Virus record (IMG/VR): IMGVR_UViG_3300050343_000147
Location: 1 to 64,000 of that record
DNA length: 64,000 nt
Strand: one strand, 5' to 3'
Source of the DNA: a virus
Below are positions 58,684 through 64,000 of this stretch, piece by piece (positions within the stretch are counted from its first letter, which is position 1; each line of letters starts with the position of its first letter). Below the pieces are notes generated by a model. It saw only the letters and a list, made by a program, of their open reading frames with translations. It had not been told where the DNA came from and did no database searches. The position numbers were made by a program, and so were the translations under genes.

Positions 58684-58712
58684 ATACGACACAAACTGGA
58701 TAATATAAATGT
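58673..58712 (+). promoter_or_regulatory. Bipartite element copy 2
   Basis: ACAAACTAAATACGA, spacer cacaaact, GGATAAT, ATAA, then ATGTAA. Overlaps the end of the 41-residue gene and precedes the 75-residue gene with a 40-bp A/T leader of AATA repeats. Confidence 0.75.
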
Positions 58713-58748
58713 AAAACAACTAATAAATAATAAATAAATAAATATAAT

Positions 58749-58976
58749 ATGAGTAATTTAAAATCAAAAAGATTTGTCATCAGACAGTCACTAATCGGAA
58801 AAAATGTAACAATAGAATTTACAAACAAGAAAGGTATTACATACACTTACAATCATGACATAGCGTTCAACATTATGAAAAGTAAGTTACAAAGTATGAA
58901 TTGCTTTCAAAAATACAAGTCTTACACTGCAACAAATAATATTCCAGTTGCACTAAGAAATGTAGAGTTAGTATAA
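58749..58976 (+). CDS. Small basic hypothetical protein
   Basis: The 75-residue protein has beta-hairpin-like N-terminal half (KRFVIRQSLIGKNVTIEFTN) and helix AFNIMKSKLQSM. Lys-rich. Leader is AAATAAATAAATATAAT. Downstream is a tRNA-like element. Function unknown. Confidence 0.55.
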   Translation: MSNLKSKRFVIRQSLIGKNVTIEFTNKKGITYTYNHDIAFNIMKSKLQSMNCFQKYKSYTATNNIPVALRNVELV

Positions 58977-59033
58977 TAATCTAACAAGTGTGCGTTCAGT
59001 ATTTTCTACACTATAAACACAGTTGAATACTTA

Positions 59034-59074
59034 TGACATAATGGTTTATGTGAGTTCGATTCTCACCATGTCAA
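59034..59074 (+). ncRNA. tRNA-like minihelix (acceptor + T-arm only)
   Basis: A standard T-arm GTGAG-TTCGATT-CTCAC (59050-59066) is followed by C and ATGTCA, which pairs with TGACAT at 59034-59039. Only AATGGTTTAT separates the 5' strand from the T-arm, so D and anticodon arms are absent. It is either a deleted tRNA or a tRNA-mimic used as an RNA-processing signal. Confidence 0.4.
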
Positions 59075-59093
59075 CTAATCTTAAAAATAATAT

Positions 59094-59186
59094 ATGACTA
59101 ATTTACAAAAATTCAATGTACTAATTGTACTTACACTAATCATCGTTTTAACTAACGTAATTAATAACGGCGGATTTTTACTATGA
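59094..59186 (+). CDS. Thirty-residue transmembrane microprotein
   Basis: MTNLQKFNVLIVLTLIIVLT then NVINNGGFLL: one membrane helix and almost nothing else. The leader AAAATAATAT precedes ATG, and its stop overlaps the next start (ATGA), suggesting translational coupling. Too short for homology-based assignment. Confidence 0.5.
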   Translation: MTNLQKFNVLIVLTLIIVLTNVINNGGFLL

Positions 59187-59341
59187 TTGCTGTAATGGAT
59201 AACTACGATTTCACTTGGGCTATACTTGCTCAAATGAAAGATGAACTAACAAGAGAAGATGTGTTAGGCATACTAGAAACTCACAAAAATTGTTTCACTG
59301 ATGCAACTAACTACAAACTAAACACGATCACTAATGGATAA
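59183..59341 (+). CDS. Small protein with repeat-derived C-terminal tail
   Basis: A 52-residue protein, MIAVMDNYDFTWAILAQMKD, helical middle (DELTREDVLGILETHKNCFT), ending NYKLNTITNG. The last 10 residues are encoded by bipartite element copy 3 and recur in three other proteins. ATGA overlap with the upstream microprotein. Confidence 0.55.
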   Translation: MIAVMDNYDFTWAILAQMKDELTREDVLGILETHKNCFTDATNYKLNTITNG

Positions 59342-59351
59342 TAATAATATG
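59311..59351 (+). promoter_or_regulatory. Bipartite element copy 3
   Basis: ACAAACTAAACACGA (one T-to-C change), spacer tcactaat, GGATAAT, AATAAT, then ATG of the next gene at 59349. The upstream gene stops at the TAA inside GGATAA. Confidence 0.75.
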
Positions 59352-59570
59352 AATAAACAATATATAGACTATCCCGCTTCAGAAATCAAAGCAAAGTTAC
59401 AACAATGTCTTGACTATGAAGCAAAATACGGTGAAATACCACAAGTAACTGCTGTCAAAAAATGGTGTCAAAGCTATGAGTATCGCAAGAATGAGTGGCA
59501 ATGGCGACAAAATGTAGCTAAATCAATTAACTTTAATACTAACTACACTAAACCTTATTACAATGGATAA
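59349..59570 (+). CDS. Small hypothetical protein
   Basis: A 73-residue protein from the ATG placed as in the other element-driven genes (an upstream ATG at 59334 lies inside the element). Helical, aromatic-rich (VKKWCQSYEYRKNEWQWRQN). Its end NYTKPYYNG looks like a degenerate version of the NYKLNT...NG tail, so an eroded element copy may lie at 59545-59570. Confidence 0.55.
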   Translation: MNKQYIDYPASEIKAKLQQCLDYEAKYGEIPQVTAVKKWCQSYEYRKNEWQWRQNVAKSINFNTNYTKPYYNG

Positions 59571-59671
59571 AACAAAAGAATTAGTTGTTCGAAGAAAAAT
59601 TTGGTGAAGGATCACTAGAGTTTGCAATAGAACAAGGTTTTGACAAAGAAGAATTACTAAACAATATATAA
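59563..59671 (+). CDS. Small acidic protein, one frameshift
   Basis: ATG 59563 overlaps the preceding end (ATGGATAA). MDKTKELVV is followed after a one-base shift near 59590 by EEKFGEGSLEFAIEQGFDKE and ELLNNI, stop at 59671, 1 bp before the next start. About 35 residues. The shift may be a sequence error. Confidence 0.4.
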
Positions 59672-59672
59672 T

Positions 59673-60092
59673 ATGGCATATCAAACATGGAAACTCGAAC
59701 AAGAATCGCTTGAAAATGCGTACGCTAGACGACTACTAGTCGAGTATAATATCAAAGAAGTCACAACACAGCGTCAAGCTAAGAATGGTACAAGAGAGTT
59801 TGAATTTCCTGTACCATCAAGAAAAAGATGGCCAAATGGTAACAGACTAAGACTAGCGGTGTATAAATCTGGTTATGTAAGAAACTGTAACAGTTGCTCA
59901 TCTAACTATCAACTAAATCCAGTTTACAAATCAGAGAGTAGACAAATGTTTCTAACTGACGAAGGTATACTTAAAACATATATCTATAATGGTTACACTA
60001 GAACTAAAATCTGGAATACTATGGCAAGAATGAAATTTATGCTTGACTTCTATATCAGAAATTACAAACTAAATACGAATAATAACGGATAA
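59673..60092 (+). CDS. Hypothetical basic protein with NYKLNT-type tail
   Basis: The 139-residue protein is basic and beta-rich (REFEFPVPSRKRWPNGNRLR), has a CNSCSSN Cys pair near residue 72, and ends RNYKLNTNNNG, encoded by element copy 4. Leader AATATATAAT. No known family; the composition would suit nucleic-acid binding. Confidence 0.6.
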   Translation: MAYQTWKLEQESLENAYARRLLVEYNIKEVTTQRQAKNGTREFEFPVPSRKRWPNGNRLRLAVYKSGYVRNCNSCSSNYQLNPVYKSESRQMFLTDEGILKTYIYNGYTRTKIWNTMARMKFMLDFYIRNYKLNTNNNG

Positions 60093-60104
60093 TATAAGTA
60101 TATG
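60062..60104 (+). promoter_or_regulatory. Bipartite element copy 4
   Basis: ACAAACTAAATACGA, spacer ataataac, GGATAAT, ATAAGTAT, then ATG 60102. The TAA in GGATAA ends the 139-residue gene. Confidence 0.75.
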
Positions 60105-60248
60105 AAACAAATTAAATTCAATCAAGAAACAGGTAATGTACTGTTAGAAACAGACAAAGGTTACCAAGTGCTTACTCCACTACATCAAAACATAGAGTAC
60201 ACAGACTACACATCGTTTTATCGCATAAATAATAGAATATATGTGTAA
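60102..60248 (+). CDS. Small hypothetical protein
   Basis: A 48-residue protein, MKQIKFNQETGNVLLETDKG with YTDYTSFYRINNRIYV, a small beta-rich fold. Starts right after element copy 4 and its end overlaps the next gene by 8 bp. Confidence 0.5.
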   Translation: MKQIKFNQETGNVLLETDKGYQVLTPLHQNIEYTDYTSFYRINNRIYV

Positions 60249-60489
60249 GAATATGCGTGAGTTACTAGAATACTCTAAAAATAGCAGACGTAAACGTGCA
60301 TTTCAGCACTACGAACTCAACAAAGTGCATGGTGAATGCAGTGGTTTGACTGATCGCGAATGGAATAATGTAAAAACACGCGGTAAAACATCGTATACTC
60401 AATCAAGTAAGTACACAATGCACAAAATGTGGCGTGATAATACACAGAAATACGACTTAAAACAATTAAAAATAATAAATAAAGCATGA
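60241..60489 (+). CDS. Small basic hypothetical protein
   Basis: The 82-residue protein is Lys/Arg-rich helical (ELLEYSKNSRRKRAFQHYEL), with TDREWNNVKTRGKTSYTQSS. Start may instead be M5 (60253). Its stop TGA overlaps the next start as ATGA. The composition suggests nucleic-acid binding; no family. Confidence 0.55.
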   Translation: MCKNMRELLEYSKNSRRKRAFQHYELNKVHGECSGLTDREWNNVKTRGKTSYTQSSKYTMHKMWRDNTQKYDLKQLKIINKA

Positions 60490-60686
60490 GTAAAATGAAA
60501 ATTATAGATGAAATAGCAGACGCACAAGTGTCTCACATCAAAGAAACACTGTATGAAGCAACAAATTGGGCAATGGATGGTGTTATGGAGTTTGAAGGAC
60601 TTGATAGCGACGATTATAACCATGTTCACAATGCTATAATGGTAGCAGTAATAGAAAAATTACATACAGGATTAGATGAAAACTAG
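60486..60686 (+). CDS. Small acidic helical protein
   Basis: The 66-residue protein (KIIDEIADAQVSHIKETLYE, MVAVIEKLHTGLDEN) is predominantly alpha-helical and acidic. ATGA overlap at the start and 11-bp overlap at the end link it to both neighbours in one translational unit. Confidence 0.55.
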   Translation: MSKMKIIDEIADAQVSHIKETLYEATNWAMDGVMEFEGLDSDDYNHVHNAIMVAVIEKLHTGLDEN

Positions 60687-60804
60687 AAAACTAAGACATA
60701 AGCACATTAAACTACTTAAAATAACTAAGTATGAAGCGGAAAGATTAGAAGTAGAATACTACAGACGGTTTAATTACAAACTAAATACGATTGTAAACGG
60801 ATAA
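60676..60804 (+). CDS. Small basic protein with NYKLNT-type tail
   Basis: A 42-residue protein, MKTRKLRHKHIKLLKITKYE then RLEVEYYRRF and tail NYKLNTIVNG. The tail comes from element copy 5. Highly basic N-terminus. Confidence 0.5.
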   Translation: MKTRKLRHKHIKLLKITKYEAERLEVEYYRRFNYKLNTIVNG

Positions 60805-60814
60805 TATAAATATG
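60774..60814 (+). promoter_or_regulatory. Bipartite element copy 5
   Basis: ACAAACTAAATACGA, spacer ttgtaaac, GGATAAT, ATAAAT, then ATG 60812 of the zinc-ribbon protein. The GGATAA TAA ends the upstream gene. Confidence 0.78.
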
Positions 60815-61000
60815 AGATGTAAATGTAATAACAAAATACCGGCAGGCAGAATAGCATTAGGTTATTCAAACTGTGTAAACTGTAGTTCAACAAAGCAATA
60901 TAGCTATGTACCTATTATTGCTAACAAACAAGTTCTAGAAATACAAATAGTAAGTCAAGAACTAAGTGATCAAGTACACAAAGCTTGGCGCAGGAAATAA
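60812..61000 (+). CDS. Small zinc-ribbon protein (DksA/TraR-type finger pattern)
   Basis: The 62-residue protein contains C-K-C in the first five residues and CVNC 18 residues later (SNCVNCSSTKQ), with IPAGRIALGY between. This four-Cys arrangement around (I/R)xxAR/RxxLGY is the small zinc finger of TraR/DksA-type proteins common in phages. Probably regulatory through RNA polymerase or DNA; not proven. Confidence 0.6.
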   Translation: MRCKCNNKIPAGRIALGYSNCVNCSSTKQYSYVPIIANKQVLEIQIVSQELSDQVHKAWRRK

Positions 61001-61039
61001 GGGAGTGATATGGTAAGTGAGACAGTATCTTAGCCGATT

Positions 61040-61090
61040 GTGGCAAGACAGTAACCCAAAGGTCGGCGGTTCGATTCCTTCCCACGCCAC
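61040..61090 (+). ncRNA. Second tRNA-like minihelix
   Basis: AAAGGTC then GGCGG-TTCGATT-CCTTC resembles the variable loop and T-arm of a Met-type tRNA, with one T-stem mismatch. GTGGC (61040-61044) pairs perfectly with GCCAC (61086-61090) around it. No D-arm or proper anticodon arm is found, and no 5' strand complementary to a 7-bp acceptor exists upstream. Degenerate tRNA or RNA-processing mimic. Confidence 0.32.
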
Positions 61091-61109
61091 TAACATTAAA
61101 TAATTAAAT

Positions 61110-61337
61110 ATGGCAAATATGAGTTATTGCAGGTTTGAAAATACTGCAAGAGATTTAGAAGACTGTGTTATTGCTCTTCAAAACAATGACTTAAATGAGT
61201 ACATGAGTGTTCATGAGGTTAATGGTTTAGCTGAACTACAACTGTTAGCGATGGATATTGTAGCAATGCAAGATCACATCGGTGATATAATAGAAAAAGA
61301 AAAACAAAGATTTGAAGCACACGAATTTACAAACTAA
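61110..61337 (+). CDS. Conserved small phage protein (NMSYCRFENT family)
   Basis: The 75-residue N-terminus ANMSYCRFENTARDLEDCVI is a recurring start in uncharacterised marine-phage proteins. The rest is helical and acidic. Its leader ATTAAATAATTAAAT follows the second tRNA-like element, and its stop TAA is the one in element copy 6 (tail EFTN). Confidence 0.65.
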   Translation: MANMSYCRFENTARDLEDCVIALQNNDLNEYMSVHEVNGLAELQLLAMDIVAMQDHIGDIIEKEKQRFEAHEFTN

Positions 61338-61367
61338 ATACGAATTAATACGGATAATATAAATATG
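61327..61367 (+). promoter_or_regulatory. Bipartite element copy 6
   Basis: ACAAACTAAATACGA, spacer attaatac, GGATAAT, ATAAAT, then ATG 61365. Upstream gene ends at the first TAA (ACAAACTAA). Confidence 0.78.
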
Positions 61368-61598
61368 AAGATCAAAACAATTTATGACAGACTAAAACCA
61401 GGTTTCAAGTCGTCACTGCAAAAAAACGCTAGAAAATATTCTAGTGCTAAAAGGCTTAAGTACACTCTTATGTCTCAAACGTCATGGTATGACTTAACGG
61501 TTAGTCAAGTATCTGATATATCAGTTTACTGTGACATACCAACTTACAAATTGTCTGCTCAAGACTTAATGTATGGTAACTCTATAATCAATAAATAA
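61365..61598 (+). CDS. Small basic hypothetical protein
   Basis: The 77-residue protein (KIKTIYDRLKPGFKSSLQKN, KRLKYTLMSQTSWYDLTVSQ) has a helical pattern that could form a helix-turn-helix (LTVSQVSDISVYCDI), but the match is weak. It ends 1 bp before the next gene. Confidence 0.5.
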   Translation: MKIKTIYDRLKPGFKSSLQKNARKYSSAKRLKYTLMSQTSWYDLTVSQVSDISVYCDIPTYKLSAQDLMYGNSIINK

Positions 61599-61599
61599 T

Positions 61600-61854
61600 A
61601 TGACTACAAGAGTAAAAAACTTAGCACATGACAAAGCATTCGCTAATGTATACAGTCTAGACACTGACATTAGCAGGCTAAAGCAAGAAATAAAAGATGA
61701 TAATACGCCTTTTATAACAATAGACCAACTAGAAGGTGTATTGAGACACACAAAACAACAACGTGAAGTGTGGGATTATATAGCAAAATTAATAGAAATA
61801 GATCACGAAAGAATAGATTACTTAGATTATGAAAAACAAAACAACATTACCTAA
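61600..61854 (+). CDS. Small coiled-coil hypothetical protein
   Basis: The 84-residue protein (DTDISRLKQEIKDDNTPFIT, LIEIDHERIDYLDYEKQ) is charged and helical. Its 3' end overlaps the next gene by 26 bp. No family. Confidence 0.5.
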   Translation: MTTRVKNLAHDKAFANVYSLDTDISRLKQEIKDDNTPFITIDQLEGVLRHTKQQREVWDYIAKLIEIDHERIDYLDYEKQNNIT

Positions 61855-62059
61855 ATGGTTCGACGGTACGATATACGACAAAGGCGAAACAGTGACAAAC
61901 CCTTTTTCAGGCGACACTTACGAACTAAACAACTTAGAATTAAGTATGTATGACTTAATTATGGGTTCTCAAATGGTACAAAAGTACGATTTAACAAGAA
62001 AAGGCTTAGATTGGTTTAGAAAAGCTAATCCTAAAGCTTACCAAGTGCTATTAGATTAG
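61829..62059 (+). CDS. Conserved phage protein (LPKWFDG...GETVTNPFSG family)
   Basis: The 76-residue protein TLPKWFDGTIYDKGETVTNP with SMYDLIMGSQM is a well-spread small protein of cyanophages and other marine phages with no known function. The tRNA-Gln gene begins 5 bp after its stop. Confidence 0.7.
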   Translation: MKNKTTLPKWFDGTIYDKGETVTNPFSGDTYELNNLELSMYDLIMGSQMVQKYDLTRKGLDWFRKANPKAYQVLLD

Positions 62060-62064
62060 CATAA

Positions 62065-62137
62065 TGACTCGTGGTGTAATTGGCAACACGTCTGGTTTTG
62101 GTCCAGAAGAGTCCAGGTTCGAGCCCTGGCGAGTCAA
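62065..62137 (+). tRNA. tRNA-Gln (UUG anticodon)
   Basis: A complete 73-nt cloverleaf: acceptor TGACTCG/CGAGTCA, D-stem GTGT/ACAC, anticodon stem TCTGG/CCAGA with loop TTTTGGT (anticodon TTG), variable AGAGT, T-stem CCAGG/CCTGG with TTCGAGC, discriminator A. The CCA is not encoded (ACT follows). It decodes CAA, the Gln codon favoured in this AT-rich genome. Confidence 0.95.
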
Positions 62138-62158
62138 CTAACATTAAATAATAATAAT

Positions 62159-62320
62159 ATGAGTAGATTTAAAAGTAAACTTACACCTCATTTCAAGGTG
62201 AGTTTAGCTAAGTCAGTGATTAGAGTCATGGGCTTTAGCATCCTATTGTCATCATTGCCAATAGGTGTAGCAGTATTAATAATCGCTGAAATAGTCAGCA
62301 TAGGTGAAGAGTTAGTATAA
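62159..62320 (+). CDS. Small membrane protein
   Basis: A 53-residue protein with N-terminal basic helix (SRFKSKLTPHFKVSLAKSVI) then a hydrophobic segment (VMGFSILLSSLPIGVAVLII) long enough for one or a hairpin of membrane helices, and an acidic end. Its stop overlaps the next start as TAATG. Leader ATTAAATAATAATAAT is shared with the gene after the other tRNA-like element. Confidence 0.55.
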   Translation: MSRFKSKLTPHFKVSLAKSVIRVMGFSILLSSLPIGVAVLIIAEIVSIGEELV

Positions 62321-62826
62321 TGAGTACAAGAAATATGACACTAGTGATCGATAGATCACACGCAGAAGATCATGAAGCAGGCTTTGCACTTAAACCTCAA
62401 TTGGTAAGTGATAAAGCTTATGTTCACATGTATATGCATCACGACGGTTACCCTGAGTGGAGAGGCGTAGAGCTTGCTAACTGGATTCAACACATGCAAG
62501 ACTACAGAGGTTTTACTAACTTCGGTGATGGTTCAAGAATAGCATCACATTTAGTACACGACTTTCACTACAATAGTCAATACTTATATCCTAACGTTGA
62601 TTCGTGTGACCATGAATATACGTGGATTATATGGACAGGTAAACCTGATGTATGGTTAAGTGCTTATAATCAGTACACTAACAGATGTGAATTTGTTGGC
62701 ACACCTGATAAACTTATAAATAAATATAAGCAGAAAAACATGGGCTATACTAACTGGACTGAAAAGTTTTTAGTAGACAGTCATGCAGAAGAAAATTACA
62801 AACTAAATACGAAACACAATGGATAA
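62320..62826 (+). CDS. Conserved phage hypothetical protein (STR...HHDGYPE family)
   Basis: The 168-residue protein has MSTRNMTLVIDRSHAEDHEA with VHMYMHHDGYPEWRGVELAN, a pattern common to uncharacterised phage proteins in which a (H/Y)HxDGYPE motif follows a beta-strand. Possible metal site from the His/Asp cluster. Ends EENYKLNTKHNG, the repeat-derived tail from element copy 7. Confidence 0.65.
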   Translation: MSTRNMTLVIDRSHAEDHEAGFALKPQLVSDKAYVHMYMHHDGYPEWRGVELANWIQHMQDYRGFTNFGDGSRIASHLVHDFHYNSQYLYPNVDSCDHEYTWIIWTGKPDVWLSAYNQYTNRCEFVGTPDKLINKYKQKNMGYTNWTEKFLVDSHAEENYKLNTKHNG

Positions 62827-62836
62827 TAATAGTATG
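62797..62836 (+). promoter_or_regulatory. Bipartite element copy 7
   Basis: ACAAACTAAATACGA, spacer aacacaat, GGATAAT, AATAGT, then ATG 62834. The upstream gene stops in GGATAA. Confidence 0.75.
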
Positions 62837-62947
62837 TTCAAACAAACCGAAGATCCAATCAAAGTAAAATCTCATCTTGACGGTGAGTCTTACACATTAA
62901 AACAATTGTTAGTACGTATTGAAGACTTAGAAGAACAAACAGTCTGA
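62834..62947 (+). CDS. Small acidic hypothetical protein
   Basis: A 37-residue protein, MFKQTEDPIKVKSHLDGESY then TLKQLLVRIEDLEEQTV, ending in a short coiled-coil helix. Starts 7 bp after the GGATAAT box of copy 7. No family. Confidence 0.45.
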   Translation: MFKQTEDPIKVKSHLDGESYTLKQLLVRIEDLEEQTV

Positions 62948-62989
62948 TATAAAGTACTTTTTAGCTAATCCTAAAAAACTAAATTATTA

Positions 62990-63259
62990 ATGACAGAAAA
63001 AGAATACGAAAAGCTACTAGATAGAATTAAATTCGATCTATATCAAGAGTTTATTAACCCTGACACTGCTACATATGGTATTAAATATGTAGACGAAGAG
63101 ATAACTCCTGAGTCATTAACTGACAGAGAAATATTGCAAGACGAATTAGGTAGGCTTTGTCTTATACAAAATAAGTATGTAGACGATGAAGAATACAGAA
63201 AAGCTGCAATAATACAAAATAAAATAACTAAAATTCAAAATAAAATAGATAAATTATGA
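62990..63259 (+). CDS. Small protein with UVR-like helical hairpin
   Basis: The 89-residue C-terminal half (DDEEYRKAAIIQNKITKIQN) resembles the UVR motif of UvrB/UvrC (a helix-turn-helix hairpin with EyerAaxxrdxI). Its stop overlaps the DNA ligase start as ATGA, which suggests a DNA-repair or ligase-associated role. The match is short, so tentative. Confidence 0.5.
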   Translation: MTEKEYEKLLDRIKFDLYQEFINPDTATYGIKYVDEEITPESLTDREILQDELGRLCLIQNKYVDDEEYRKAAIIQNKITKIQNKIDKL

Positions 63260-64000
63260 TTAAACCAATGCTCGCATACAAAGTAGACAAAAAACCTGTC
63301 GACTGGTCCGAGAAAGTATACATTCAACCTAAGCTTGACGGCGTAAGGTGTGTTATATACGTCGACGACAAAGAAAACATCAGATGTTTCTCACGTACAG
63401 GTAAAGAATTTCACAATCTTGAACACATTAAACTATCGTTAAACAAATTTTTCTTTGACTATGCTAATGTAGATGTTGTACTCGACGGTGAACTATACAA
63501 CCATGATCTTAAAGATGACTTCGAAAAGATTATATCATTAGTTAGAAAACAAAAACCAACTGATGCTGATAAAGCTGAAGCTGAAAGGCTAATACAGTTT
63601 CATTGCTATGACTATATAGAAACAGTTATGGACAAGCCTTACAGTTACAGATCTGATCAACTAGCTTGTTCTGATATGTATAACTACTGTATTAAATACG
63701 TAGAAACTACTCTAGTTAATTCTAAAGAGTCTGCAAAGTTAAGACATCAGTATAATCTAAATAACGGCTACGAAGGCTCTATATTGCGTCTAGACAAACC
63801 TTATCAGCAAAAACGATCTTACAACTTACAAAAGTTTAAAGACTTTAATGACACCGAAGCTACAATTGTAGGTTACGAAATCGGCAAAGGTAAACGTGAA
63901 GGTACTCTTGGCAAGTTTCTAATGCAAGATGATGATGGCATAGAGTTTGGTTGTCCTCCAGGTAAAGGCTACAACTACAAAGATCTAGCTAATATACTTA
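63256..64000 (+). CDS. ATP-dependent DNA ligase, 3'-truncated by window edge
   Basis: 248 codons are in view. Motif I QPKLDGVR has the adenylated Lys26; then FSRTGKEF (RxG), motif IIIa/III DGELYNHDL and FHCYDYIE, motif IV GYEGSILRLD, motif V SYNLQKFKDF, and the start of the OB domain (ATIVGYEIGKGKREGTLGKF). All nucleotidyl-transferase motifs are intact. The gene seals nicks during replication and recombination. Start at 63256 overlaps the previous stop. Confidence 0.92.
   Translation, partial: MIKPMLAYKVDKKPVDWSEKVYIQPKLDGVRCVIYVDDKENIRCFSRTGKEFHNLEHIKLSLNKFFFDYANVDVVLDGELYNHDLKDDFEKIISLVRKQKPTDADKAEAERLIQFHCYDYIETVMDKPYSYRSDQLACSDMYNYCIKYVETTLVNSKESAKLRHQYNLNNGYEGSILRLDKPYQQKRSYNLQKFKDFNDTEATIVGYEIGKGKREGTLGKFLMQDDDGIEFGCPPGKGYNYKDLANIL

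Noticed and set aside
61001-61089. Full-length type II tRNA (Leu/Ser) starting at GGGAGTG
   Set aside because: GGGAGTG does not pair with the 3' strand CCACGCC and no D-arm or anticodon arm forms; only the 3' half is tRNA-like.
58444-62836. CRISPR array, because short repeats recur
   Set aside because: Intervals are hundreds of bases and contain genes; unit spacing is irregular and the conserved part is bipartite.

Overview
The window reads as a large part of one double-stranded DNA phage genome with a short-tailed (podovirus-type) structural module. The tail parts resemble P22 and crAss-like phages: a gp4-like adaptor, long stabilisation/ring proteins beginning around the motif NSFLRSK, and internal virion proteins. 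The host is probably a marine member of the Bacteroidota (flavobacteria-like). The DNA is AT-rich, almost no gene has a Shine-Dalgarno sequence (starts are preceded by A/T-rich leaders such as AATAATTATG), and secreted proteins carry Bacteroidota-style signal ends (SSAQ and a lipobox ending in Cys). The host assignment is inference.

Layout. 1-4.34 kb (+): nucleotide metabolism and DNA processing (MazG, a MazG-like protein, a PD-(D/E)XK nuclease, class I ribonucleotide reductase NrdB and NrdA) ending at a bidirectional terminator. 4.4-58.05 kb (-): one long late region. In transcription order it holds six fibre/appendage genes (58.0-39.3 kb), small structural or unknown genes, a GroEL/GroES pair, an M15 endolysin, decoration-type proteins, a minimal zinc peptidase, a 3-TM holin-like protein, a second two-domain GroES-like protein, terminase, portal, scaffold, major capsid protein, adaptor and stabilisation proteins, internal virion proteins including a 2301-residue polyvalent protein, and a small cassette of secreted or lipidated proteins. 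58.05-58.56 kb: a divergent control region. 58.56-64 kb (+): a dense early region of very small genes, one intact tRNA-Gln, two tRNA-like minihelices, and an ATP-dependent DNA ligase cut by the window edge.

The most unusual signal is in the right-hand early region. Seven copies of a bipartite element (ACAAACTAAATACGA, exactly 8 variable bases, GGATAAT) lie at gene boundaries. Several genes end inside a copy and so share the C-terminal tail NYKLNT-x3-NG. This looks like a family of phage promoters or RNA elements that spread between gene cassettes.

Caveat: between about 21 and 39 kb (terminase, portal, GroEL, both GroES-like genes, scaffold and adaptor) many genes are interrupted by single-base indels, often in homopolymers. 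Flanking multi-kilobase genes are intact. I treat these as sequencing errors in essential genes and give each gene as one joined feature; boundaries there are approximate.
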